A stretch of DNA of 64,000 bases from Verrucomicrobiales bacterium. GTDB lineage: Bacteria > Verrucomicrobiota > Verrucomicrobiia > Limisphaerales > J093. The position numbers and the translations under genes were made by a program. Of the stretch, positions 20,301 through 26,927 are shown one piece after another. The stretch covers positions 62,001 through 126,000 of the forward strand of contig JACKPV010000035.1 of assembly GCA_024233305.1 (NCBI GenBank), read 5' to 3'. The notes beneath the pieces are model-generated. The model had not been told where the DNA came from, made no database searches, and saw nothing but the letters and a program-made list of their open reading frames with translations. Numbering within the stretch: position 1 is the first letter of the stretch; each line of letters begins with the position of its first letter.

Positions 20301-20520
20301 GAACGACATCGGGATGAGTTACAAGAGCTTTGGCCTCACGCTGATTGGCGGCATGACCACGGCCACGCTGCTGACCCTGCTGGTGGTGCCGGTGTTCTAC
20401 ACCCTCTTCGACGACGCCCGCAACGCCTTCGGTCGCCGGGTGGTGACGGTCCTCGCGACCCGCCGTCGCCCGGCGGAATCCGTCCGCACCGAGGTCGCCG
20501 CCAAGCCGCCGTCGATCTGA
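17335..20520 (+). CDS. RND efflux transporter permease 2 (AcrB/HAE family)
   Basis: 1061 residues, normal RND length. It has TM1 after a cytoplasmic N-terminus (RRITILVMFLSILVVGVVAM), a first porter loop, TM4 with LFIGVGMLVDNSIVVAENI, a second porter loop, and the last TM bundle (YLLMGFLFESFILPLSIIL; GVVVNNGIVLIDYVNRL). It begins 4 bases after the first permease stop, in the same operon. One adaptor with two different permeases recalls MdtABC-type pumps, where the two permeases form a mixed trimer; that such a mix forms here is an inference. The two permeases are clearly diverged, so this is not a recent duplication. Confidence 0.93.
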   Translation: MEPRRDHAEHLASGLTEFSLGRRITILVMFLSILVVGVVAMLGIPLEIFPRGYTGQNLSVYVPWFNAPSQEVLEKITYPLEEELSTVRGLNNLNSWTSVGYTSVFMNFKQGTDMDVAYREVRDRLERARALFPEDADRVYIRKEEASGIPVVVIGVVMDPGLLDYYDLLKREVIQPIERIDGVARVGADGLEEKEILIEVDRQRVEANGLNLYQLTQELQDDNFTLASGHVRDADRKLLLRSVATYHSLAEVENRRLSPNVVLKDVARIKYEEPEKRYSVRVNGRRAVAVFILKESQANTVEVSRRIQAVLDELQQNPRLANVTMETLFNQGEVVVDSLMNLVNGGLLGGSFAAAVLFLFLRRFRLTGIVTLSIPLSLLIALVVMFFHGESLNILTILALFIGVGMLVDNSIVVAENIHRLHEAGMSRRDACVRGAGEIALAITMATLTTIIVFVPVSLVEGQGQFFLIRLALPISVSLLGSLFVALAFIPLSVYLTLGRRGPGEGRLQQWSHQRLGGLLGRFYALTFGALNHVYNRWLAFFLRRRVDLLLLLTAVFALTYAFAFKQVEFVEQQEEDRTSFNIAVEASDEYSFEDLVDYFHEVEEVLAAKKEEYELKGYFTFHRSRFGEIQGWFGDERTSELTAKEVGERLLKDLPKRPGLKVYYGRENQNEEAKGGEVFTLRLEGDDARVLEEVALNLEPVIRSVPGVLGIRRGEDSAPSEMALVLDRDRATASGVNPEVVAFLVGYALRGSSLPKYNDGGREIPVRIRFEEQDRDSLSGLGGFQVPTATGGFIQLSALTEPKMLRTPRGVFRSNKKTSHMITVELTKEGAKEARGRLLALQQLIDLPEGVSFSGSGRASFNEELANLAYAGSISVLFIYLLMGFLFESFILPLSIILTIPLAGLGVTWMHCLAGKDIDFLGAVGGVLLVGVVVNNGIVLIDYVNRLRHGGMERTEALLLAADRRFRPIAMTALTTIIGMVPLTLQRPNDIGMSYKSFGLTLIGGMTTATLLTLLVVPVFYTLFDDARNAFGRRVVTVLATRRRPAESVRTEVAAKPPSI

Positions 20521-20694
20521 CTCTCGTCCGGCGGGCTTGCAGTGCCGGCAGGCATGGACGCACGGCCGCCGGACGGGCATTTGCGCTCCTGCCTTCAAGG
20601 TGGGTCGGAGTCGGAAGCATTTGAGAGGCGCACGGCGGTGGGGAACGGCTTGCCTTGGCCGGTTCGATGGGCTACAGGAGCGGGTATTGCATTC

Positions 20695-21909
20695 ATGGAT
20701 GCGGGACTGAAGCAGAGGACGGGGGCAGCGGATTCCCCGGTTGCCTGGCGGATCGTCGGGGGGCGCGCCCTCGGGGTGACCGTGGTGGCCTCCTTGATGG
20801 GGCTGGCGTTCAATGCCTCGAATCCCCTGGGTGTTCGCTGGACCGACGGCGCCGCTCCGGAGGCAGCCGCCGAGCCCACGCGGGAGGCGCCGGCCTTGTT
20901 GTCGGCGGACGTGCCCCCATCCGGGCCCGCTCCCGTCGTGATTCCCCCGGCCACCAACGCCGTTCCGAACACGAACCCGGTGGCCGTGGCCGTCAGCTCG
21001 GGCAATCTGGCCGAGGCGGCGGCCCTGGTGGGTGGGCCGGTGTTCGCCTCGCCGTCGCAGACCTCCTGGGCCGAGGTCAAGCCGCTGGCGGAGCAGGGCA
21101 AGGTGGTGCTGGTGGATGCGCGATCCAAGCCGGCCTTCGATGCCGGCCACATACCGGGCGCGATTCTGCTTCCGGAGGACAGCGGTGACGAGGCGATCAA
21201 GGCGTTTCGAGACCGGGTCGGCACGGAGGCGCACCTGGTTGTCTATTGTTCGAGCACCAGCTGTTCGCTTTCCTTCAAGCTCGCCCACCGGCTGGCCAAG
21301 GATTACGGCTTCACCCACGTGCAGTTCATGACCGGGGGCTATAACGAGTACCAGCGGGCAATGGCGCAGGCCGGTTCGGCAACGCCGTCCGCGCCGACGC
21401 CGGCCGCTGCGCCGACACCGGCGGCAAGCGGCGCCGATCCCTTCGCCGTCCGGACCGCGGATTCCGCCCCGGTGGTCACGACGGCCCCGGCGGCCGCGGC
21501 GACCAACGCGGCGCCGGCCCCGGAGGTGCGGAAGCTGAACAATCGCAACCCGGCCCCGATCTCCTGGCGGCGCACCGCAGAATGGCGGGAAACCCACGCC
21601 GCCCTGCTGGTCGATACCCGCCCGGCGTCGGAGTACATCGCGGGACACGTGCCGGGCGCGGTGTCGCTTCCCGCCGGCGCGGGGGCGGAGCAGGTGGCGG
21701 TCTTTGCCGCGGCTCATGCCAAGGAAAAACCGGTGATTCTCTATGGCCGGGCGCGCGGGGATTTGCAGACCTTTCTGCTCGCGCGCAAGCTGCTCCAGGA
21801 AACCGGATTCGAGAACGTCAACTTCACCGACGAGGGTTACGCCGAATGGCTCGCAGGACCAAATCCCACGCCCGATCCCACCCCGACACCGGAGCGCCCC
21901 ACGCACTAG
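20695..21909 (+). CDS. Membrane-anchored protein with two rhodanese domains
   Basis: 404 residues. One membrane anchor lies near residues 25-42 (ALGVTVVASLMGLAFNAS), followed by a Pro/Ala linker. Rhodanese domain 1 (about 120-225) has VDARSKPAFDAGHIPGAILL and the active-site loop YCSSTSCSLSF with its cysteines. After a long Ala/Pro/Thr linker, domain 2 (about 290-390) has LVDTRPASEYIAGHVPGAVS, but its active loop reads LYGRARGDLQT with no Cys, so it is probably catalytically dead. The ATG at 20695 gives the shortest leader before the anchor; upstream sequence in frame is not protein-like. It overlaps the MauE/DoxX gene by 64 bases, so the two are probably translationally coupled. The domains likely lie outside the cytoplasm (inference). 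Confidence 0.82.
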   Translation: MDAGLKQRTGAADSPVAWRIVGGRALGVTVVASLMGLAFNASNPLGVRWTDGAAPEAAAEPTREAPALLSADVPPSGPAPVVIPPATNAVPNTNPVAVAVSSGNLAEAAALVGGPVFASPSQTSWAEVKPLAEQGKVVLVDARSKPAFDAGHIPGAILLPEDSGDEAIKAFRDRVGTEAHLVVYCSSTSCSLSFKLAHRLAKDYGFTHVQFMTGGYNEYQRAMAQAGSATPSAPTPAAAPTPAASGADPFAVRTADSAPVVTTAPAAAATNAAPAPEVRKLNNRNPAPISWRRTAEWRETHAALLVDTRPASEYIAGHVPGAVSLPAGAGAEQVAVFAAAHAKEKPVILYGRARGDLQTFLLARKLLQETGFENVNFTDEGYAEWLAGPNPTPDPTPTPERPTH

Positions 21910-22424
21910 CCGCCCGGCCGGTCACCACCGTCGCCGAGACCACCGGGCACCGCGTGCTGCGGGTGGCGCTGGGCGCGTTGTTCGTCTGGGCGGCGCTTTC
22001 CAAGCTGGCCAACGCGACGGAGTTTCTGGGGACCCTCTACGCCTACGAGTTGCCGCTGCCCCGCGGGCTGCTGAAGCTGACCGCGGTCGTGCTGCCCTGG
22101 ATCGAGTTGCTGGCAGGCCTGATGCTGCTGGCTTCCTGGTGGACGGAGACCGCGCTCGGCCTCGTGGCCTTCCTGCTGGGGGTGTTCCTTCTGGCGACCT
22201 TGCAGGCCTGGGGGCGGGGATTGAAGATCAGTTGCGGCTGCTTCGATCTTGCTTTCCTTGGCTTCGAGGAGGGAAGTGGCTTGGCGACGTTTGTCGGGAG
22301 TCCGGGCTTTGCGTTCGTTCGGAACCTGGGGCTCGCCGCGGTCACTGTAGTGCTGTTGCGACCTGTGTGGCGCGCCTGGCGTCCGGCGGTCGGCGGTGGC
22401 GCGCTTCGTCGGGACCGGACTTGA
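21846..22424 (+). CDS. MauE/DoxX-like membrane protein
   Basis: 192 residues. After a basic leader (MARRTKSHARSHPDTG) come about four membrane segments: LRVALGALFVWAALSKLA, LTAVVLPWIELLAGLMLLAS, ALGLVAFLLGVFLLATLQAW, and one near FVRNLGLAAVTVVLL. Between the third and fourth is the ISCGCFD motif, a CxC pair typical of MauE-like proteins that handle disulfides or redox maturation of periplasmic proteins. The ATG at 21846 lies inside the rhodanese gene; a start near 21910 would also keep all membrane segments. The rhodanese neighbour suggests a shared thiol or sulfur role at the membrane, which is inference. Confidence 0.75.
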   Translation: MARRTKSHARSHPDTGAPHALAARPVTTVAETTGHRVLRVALGALFVWAALSKLANATEFLGTLYAYELPLPRGLLKLTAVVLPWIELLAGLMLLASWWTETALGLVAFLLGVFLLATLQAWGRGLKISCGCFDLAFLGFEEGSGLATFVGSPGFAFVRNLGLAAVTVVLLRPVWRAWRPAVGGGALRRDRT

Positions 22425-22460
22425 TCTTGTGCCGCCGCCCCCTGCATCCTCGCGCGCGTC

Positions 22461-22748
22461 ATGGCGCATACGGATCTGGATATCAATTACCTGGCCCACC
22501 TGGCACGGCTGGCATTGACCCCGGAGGAGGCGGCGGCCTTGAACGGCCAGCTCGCCGGGGTGCTCAGCTACGTCGAGAAGCTGAAGGAGGTGGACGTGAC
22601 CGGGGTCGAGCCGATGGCCCACGCGCAGCCCCGGGTGAACGTCAGCCGGCCGGATGAAGTGCGCCCGTCGCTGCCGCATAGCGAGGCCCTCCGCAATGCG
22701 CCCGCCTCGGCCAACGGGCTGTTTGTCGTGCCCAAGATTGTCGAGTAG
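22461..22748 (+). CDS. gatC: Asp-tRNA(Asn)/Glu-tRNA(Gln) amidotransferase subunit C
   Basis: 95 residues, the normal GatC length. Family signatures are YLAHLARLALTPEEA, LNGQLAGVLSYVEKLKEVD, VTGVEPMAHAQP, and a C-terminal GLFVVPKIVE that would wrap around GatA. GatC stabilises the GatCAB complex, which converts misacylated Glu-tRNA(Gln) or Asp-tRNA(Asn) to the correct amide. The ATG at 22461 precedes a standard N-terminus. It is followed after 15 bases by gatA. The gatB gene is not found within the window. Confidence 0.95.
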   Translation: MAHTDLDINYLAHLARLALTPEEAAALNGQLAGVLSYVEKLKEVDVTGVEPMAHAQPRVNVSRPDEVRPSLPHSEALRNAPASANGLFVVPKIVE

Positions 22749-22763
22749 CTGCCCCTCGCTGCC

Positions 22764-24266
22764 ATGCCTTCCCTGAATGAACTGTCGCTGACCGATCTGC
22801 GGGACCTCCTCGCACGCGGCGAATGCTCTTCCCGCGAGGTGGTCGAGGCCTGTCTCGACCGGGTGGATGCGGTGGAGGCGCAGGTCCGGGCGTTCCTCCA
22901 TCTGGACCGGGAGGGAGCCCTCCGCCAGGCCGATGCGGCCGATGCGGCGCGGCGCGCGGGGGAGGCCTCCGATCGTCCGTTGCTCGGGTTGCCGCTCGGC
23001 CTCAAAGACGTGCTGGCCGAGCAGGGGCAGCAACTGACTTGCGGTTCGCGCATCCTGGCAGACTTCATCTCGCCCTACGATGCCACGGTGGTCGAGCGGT
23101 TGCGGCAGGCGGGGGCCGTCCTGTTCGGACGCTTGAACATGGACGAGTTCGCGATGGGAAGTTCCACCGAAAACTCGGCCTACTTTCCGACCCGCAATCC
23201 GTGGGATCTCGACCGGACGCCGGGCGGTTCCTCTGGCGGTTGCGCCGCGGCGGTGGCGGCGGCCGAATGCCCCGCCTCGATCGGGTCGGACACCGGCGGC
23301 TCGGTGCGTCAACCCGCGGCGTTCTGCGGGGTCGTGGGACTCAAACCCACCTACGGCCGGGTCTCGCGCTACGGCCTGGTGGCCTATGCCTCGTCGCTGG
23401 ATCAGGTCGGGCCGGTCACGCGTTCGGTGTCGGATGCGGCGTTGCTGCTGGGCGTGATGGCGGGACACGATTCTCGCGACGCCACGAGCCTGCCCGATCC
23501 GGCGCCGGACTACGCGGCGGCCCTCGACCGTGGCGTGCGGGGACTGCGGATTGGATTGCCCCGGGAGTACCGTGTTGGCGGGCTTGCCCCGGAGGTTGGC
23601 GGGGCGGTGGAAGCGGCGGTGAAGGTCCTCGCCGACCTGGGGGCGGAGGTGCGCGAAATCTCCCTGCCCCATACGGAGCATTCGGTGGCGGCCTACTACA
23701 TCATCGCCCCGGCGGAAGCGAGCGCGAACCTGGCCCGTTTTGACGGCATCCGTTACGGGCGGCGGGAGGACGGGCCCGATCCGGTGACGCTTTACGCCCG
23801 CACCCGCGGCAGCGGTTTCGGGAGGGAGGTCAAACGGCGCATCGTGCTGGGCACCTATGTGCTCAGCAGCGGCTACTACGATGCCTATTACCTGCGGGCG
23901 CAGAAGGTGCGGGCGCTCATCCGGCGGGACTTCCTCCGGGCCTTCGAGGAGGTCGACCTGATCCTGACTCCCACCACGCCGACCACCGCGTTTCGCCTGG
24001 GCGAGAAGGTCGATGACCCCTTGCAGATGTACCTGATGGATGTGTTTACGCTGGCCTGCAACCTGGCCGGTTTGTGCGGCATCAGTCTGCCCTGCGGGTT
24101 TTCCGGCAGCCCGCGTCTGCCGATCGGGCTGCAGCTTCTCGGCCCTCCTCTGGGGGAAACGGTCCTGTTGCAGGCGGCCCAAGCCTACCAGTCCGCGACC
24201 GCCTGGCACCGCGAACTTCCCGGGCTCGCGACGGCCCCGGGCGGTTCGGAACCCGCTTCCGGCTGA
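22764..24266 (+). CDS. gatA: Asp-tRNA(Asn)/Glu-tRNA(Gln) amidotransferase subunit A
   Basis: 500 residues, normal for GatA, the glutaminase subunit of GatCAB that releases ammonia for transamidation. The amidase-signature catalytic elements are visible: Lys in PLGLKDVLAEQG, the first Ser in TPGGSSGGCAAAV, and the acylated Ser in GSDTGGSVRQPAAFCG. These are followed by VGLKPTYGRVSRYGLVAYAS, diagnostic of GatA rather than other amidases. The DLILTPTTPTTAF block is near the C-terminus. It lies 15 bases after gatC. A short Pro/Gly/Ser tail ends the protein. Confidence 0.96.
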   Translation: MPSLNELSLTDLRDLLARGECSSREVVEACLDRVDAVEAQVRAFLHLDREGALRQADAADAARRAGEASDRPLLGLPLGLKDVLAEQGQQLTCGSRILADFISPYDATVVERLRQAGAVLFGRLNMDEFAMGSSTENSAYFPTRNPWDLDRTPGGSSGGCAAAVAAAECPASIGSDTGGSVRQPAAFCGVVGLKPTYGRVSRYGLVAYASSLDQVGPVTRSVSDAALLLGVMAGHDSRDATSLPDPAPDYAAALDRGVRGLRIGLPREYRVGGLAPEVGGAVEAAVKVLADLGAEVREISLPHTEHSVAAYYIIAPAEASANLARFDGIRYGRREDGPDPVTLYARTRGSGFGREVKRRIVLGTYVLSSGYYDAYYLRAQKVRALIRRDFLRAFEEVDLILTPTTPTTAFRLGEKVDDPLQMYLMDVFTLACNLAGLCGISLPCGFSGSPRLPIGLQLLGPPLGETVLLQAAQAYQSATAWHRELPGLATAPGGSEPASG

Positions 24267-24374
24267 GTTCGCGCCGGCGCGTCCGGCCGATCTGCCACAT
24301 CAATTGCCGCACTTATTCCCTGCTTCAGCGGGTAGCATCGCTGGGGAATAAGTCTTGCGTTGTCTGGAAGGGAC

Positions 24375-24404
24375 TTGCTTCAGGAGTTCTGAATTCGCTA
24401 TGTT
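24375..24404 (+). promoter_or_regulatory. Candidate sigma-70-type promoter
   Basis: TTGCTT (24375-24380) and TATGTT (24399-24404) are separated by 18 bases in an AT-richer patch, 50 bases before the ATG of the downstream dehydrogenase. This is a sequence match only; each hexamer has mismatches to the consensus. Confidence 0.35.
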
Positions 24405-24454
24405 CCGCGCAGTTCGGCAACGGGCACTATCACATCAAGCAGTTGGAATACTGA

Positions 24455-25351
24455 ATGAGCGAACGCATTGCAGTGGTCGGAGTCGGCCGAATGGGCGCCA
24501 ACATGGCGCGCCGGCTCAAGGATTGCGGATTTCGGATGACCGCCGTGTACGACGTGGAACGGCGGCGGGCGATGGCGCTGGCCCGGGAACTGGGCTGCGA
24601 GGCGCCGCGGAGTCTGCCGAAGGTGACCGAACTGGCGGACGTGATTTTCACCGTGGTGTCGGATGATGCCGCCATGGAGGAGATCTTCGGTCGAGGGGAG
24701 AAGAGCCTGTTGGTCGGGGCCGAAGGGCGGCTGTTCATCAACTGCGCCACCGTTTCACCGGACGCGCAGTCCATGGCCGAGGACCGCGCCCTGGCCGCCG
24801 GGGCGGCGACCCTGGAAGCCTGCATGGCGTCGAGTCTCACCCAGGCGCGTGATGGCTCGCTGTATCTCATGTGTGGCGGCCCGGAGGAGGCCATGGAACG
24901 GGCGCGGCCATTGCTCGAGCAGCTCGGGAAGATCGTGCGCCACGTGGGGGGAACCGGCGAGGCCGCGCGGCTGAAGCTGGTGGTCAACATGGTGATGAAT
25001 GCAAACACTGCCGCGCTGGCCGAGGGGCTTGGACTGGCCGCTGCCCTGGGCATGAATCTCACGATGGTTCGCGAGGTGTTCGCCGAGACCGGCGCCGCTT
25101 CCCGCGTTCTGCAAACGGACGGAGAGGACATGCAGAACCGGGAGCATGAATGCTATTTCTCCGCGGCACACGCCGCCAAGGACTCCGGGCTCGCCCTCCG
25201 GTTGGCCCGGCGGGTCCGGCTCGAGCTGCCTGTCGCGACGGCCACCAAACGGCAGTACGACCGCATGGTGAAGGGCGGGCTGGGCCAGTTGGACAAATCC
25301 GGCATTGCGGAGGTCACCTTCCACGACCGCGGCGTGGTCCTCCATCGCTGA
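24455..25351 (+). CDS. NAD(P)-dependent beta-hydroxyacid dehydrogenase family protein
   Basis: 298 residues, standard for the 3-hydroxyisobutyrate dehydrogenase/GLYR1 family. The N-terminal Rossmann motif is AVVGVGRMGANMARRLKDCG. The substrate-binding Ser/Gly region reads ASSLTQARDGSLYLMCGG. The catalytic Lys is in ARLKLVVNMVMNAN (about residue 172). The all-helical C domain follows (AAHAAKDSGLALRLARRV). It would oxidise a small beta-hydroxy acid or reduce a semialdehyde; the exact substrate is not predictable. It is followed after 41 bases by an FAH-family gene in the same direction, a pairing compatible with a small-acid catabolic step. Confidence 0.88.
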   Translation: MSERIAVVGVGRMGANMARRLKDCGFRMTAVYDVERRRAMALARELGCEAPRSLPKVTELADVIFTVVSDDAAMEEIFGRGEKSLLVGAEGRLFINCATVSPDAQSMAEDRALAAGAATLEACMASSLTQARDGSLYLMCGGPEEAMERARPLLEQLGKIVRHVGGTGEAARLKLVVNMVMNANTAALAEGLGLAAALGMNLTMVREVFAETGAASRVLQTDGEDMQNREHECYFSAAHAAKDSGLALRLARRVRLELPVATATKRQYDRMVKGGLGQLDKSGIAEVTFHDRGVVLHR

Positions 25352-25392
25352 TTCGCCGGCAGGCCCCCGACCTCGCTTTCGGGCGCACCCGT

Positions 25393-26259
25393 ATGAGACT
25401 GTGCCGATTTCGTCGCGCCGATGATGCGGACGCCCGGGCCCGCCTGGGGTTCGTCCACGGCGACCAGGTAAGCGAGATTCCGGAGCCGGTTGCGACCGGC
25501 TTGGCGGCCCTGATCGAGGACGCCGAGCCGGCGGCGCGGCTGGCGGACCTTGCCGGGCAGGCGGAGCTCCGGCGGATTTCGCTTGGTTCAGTGACGCTGC
25601 TCCCGCCGGTGGATGCGCAGGAGGTGTGGGCCGCCGGGGTGACGTACGAGCGAAGCCGGCAGGCACGGATGGATGAATCCGAGTTCAGTGCCTCGGCCTA
25701 TGATCGAGTGTATGCCGCCGAACGTCCCGAGATCTTCTTCAAGGCGCTTCCGGCGAAAGTGTCCGGACCGGGCGACCCGATCGGGGTGCGGGCGGACTCG
25801 CGCTGGACGGTCCCGGAGCCCGAGTTGGCCCTGCTCATGAACGCCGCCGGACGGGTGGTGGGCTGCACCATCGGGAATGACGTGAGCGCGCGGGACATCG
25901 AGGGGGAGAACCTGCTCTACCTGCCCCAGGCCAAAGTCTACCGGCATTCCTGTGCGCTCGGGCCGTGGCTGGTGCTGGGGGCGACCGAGGCGGAAGTCCG
26001 CAGCTGGAAGGTGCGGATGGACATCGTTCGGGCCGGGGAGTGCGTCTTCTCGGACGCCACTTCGCTGTCGCGCATCCGCCGTTCATTCGACGAACTGGCG
26101 GCCTTCCTGTTTCGCTCGCAGGATCTTCCTTATGGCGCCTGCTTGCTGACGGGGACGGGCATTGTGCCGCCGGATGATTTCACGCTCCGTCCCGGCGACG
26201 AGGTGCTCGTTGAGATCGACGGCATCGGGTGCCTGCGCAATCCGGTGGTCACGGTCTAG
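25393..26259 (+). CDS. Fumarylacetoacetate hydrolase (FAH) family protein
   Basis: 288 residues. The FAH catalytic domain begins at about residue 75 after an N-terminal extension. Visible elements are VWAAGVTYERSRQARMDES, the metal-binding acidic motif VPEPELALLMN, IGNDVSARDIEGENLLYLPQ, and the closing TGTGIVPPDDFTLRPGDEV. The family cleaves or hydrates beta-diketo or 2-keto acids with a divalent metal. The KVYRHSCALGPWLVLGA stretch resembles the 2-keto-3-deoxy-sugar-acid dehydratase/hydrolase branch, but the substrate is uncertain. The ATG at 25393 begins a typical MRLCRFRR start; the open frame upstream overlaps the previous gene and is rejected. Confidence 0.88.
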   Translation: MRLCRFRRADDADARARLGFVHGDQVSEIPEPVATGLAALIEDAEPAARLADLAGQAELRRISLGSVTLLPPVDAQEVWAAGVTYERSRQARMDESEFSASAYDRVYAAERPEIFFKALPAKVSGPGDPIGVRADSRWTVPEPELALLMNAAGRVVGCTIGNDVSARDIEGENLLYLPQAKVYRHSCALGPWLVLGATEAEVRSWKVRMDIVRAGECVFSDATSLSRIRRSFDELAAFLFRSQDLPYGACLLTGTGIVPPDDFTLRPGDEVLVEIDGIGCLRNPVVTV

Positions 26260-26296
26260 CCGCCGGGACCGGTTTCGTGATCGACCGGTCCCGCGG
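26260..26296. terminator. Hairpin between convergent genes (probable bidirectional terminator)
   Basis: A perfect 9-bp stem (GGGACCGGT, 26265-26273, with ACCGGTCCC, 26284-26292) has a 10-base loop. It extends by CCGC/GCGG with one bulged C. It begins right after the FAH stop and lies 18 bases before the stop of the leftward gene. There is no T-run, so its strength as an intrinsic terminator is uncertain. Confidence 0.6.
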
Positions 26297-26313
26297 CTCG
26301 TTCCCCGGGGCGG

Positions 26314-26895
26314 TTAGTCCGCGGCGGCTTCCAGGTCAAGGCCGCCCGGAGGCGGGGTGGGCGCCGCCGGCTTGGGGCCGGCGTTCACATGGTTCAGGTT
26401 CTCGGAAATCATGCGGCTCAGCCGGACGAGCCGGCGGGCCTGGAAGATGTACATCATGATCCCCATCATAAGGGCCGTGGCCCCGATGGGAAAACTCAGC
26501 CGGCCGTGGGCAAGGTGCCACAGGTCCTCCACGACCAAGCCCAGCAGCAGGAGAGCCGGCGTCCAATTGAGATAACCGACGATGCTCGTGCCCGGTTGGC
26601 GGCCGCGGTTCCGGCGGATGACGCCGTGCATGATCGGCGTGTAATGCAACGGGCCGATGCCCTCCCGGAAAGCGATGGCCGTCTGGCCGAGACGCATGAA
26701 ACGGAGAGGCAGCGGGTAGACGTGGAGGTGTTGCTGAGTCAGCCAGCGCGAGGACAGGCGGTTCAAATCCGTCCGCGACATGCGGCTCCGGAAGACCGGC
26801 AGACCGAAGCGGTAGTAGAAACCGTTCCAGGAACTGCTCAGCAGGATCTCGATCACGGCGACCACGCACACGGCGATGATGAACGGAAGACTCAT
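26314..26895 (-). CDS. Hypothetical membrane protein
   Basis: 193 residues, family not recognised. There is a hydrophobic N-terminal segment (LPFIIAVCVVAVIEILL). A central basic, aromatic region follows (SSSWNGFYYRFGLPVFRSR), and two further hydrophobic stretches (LNWTPALLLLGLVVEDLW; IGATALMMGIMMYIFQARR) precede a Pro/Ala-rich tail. It starts 32 bases after the stop of the Tat oxidoreductase upstream on the same strand and may be cotranscribed. No enzymatic motif is visible. The start ATG at 26895 directly precedes the first hydrophobic segment. Confidence 0.6.
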   Translation of the reverse strand: MSLPFIIAVCVVAVIEILLSSSWNGFYYRFGLPVFRSRMSRTDLNRLSSRWLTQQHLHVYPLPLRFMRLGQTAIAFREGIGPLHYTPIMHGVIRRNRGRQPGTSIVGYLNWTPALLLLGLVVEDLWHLAHGRLSFPIGATALMMGIMMYIFQARRLVRLSRMISENLNHVNAGPKPAAPTPPPGGLDLEAAAD

Positions 26896-26927
26896 GGGGT
26901 CAGGGTCGGTTCGGGGAGGAGTCCGGG

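Noticed and set aside
15288..21906. Long minus-strand frames (15288-17336, 17230-18933, 18988-21906) opposite the RND and rhodanese genes
   Set aside because: They are Arg/His/Gln-rich mirror frames of real genes, without motifs.
26755..26785. A GGTTCAAATCC stretch resembling a tRNA T-loop
   Set aside because: It lies inside the coding sequence of the small membrane protein, and no acceptor or anticodon stem pairs around it.
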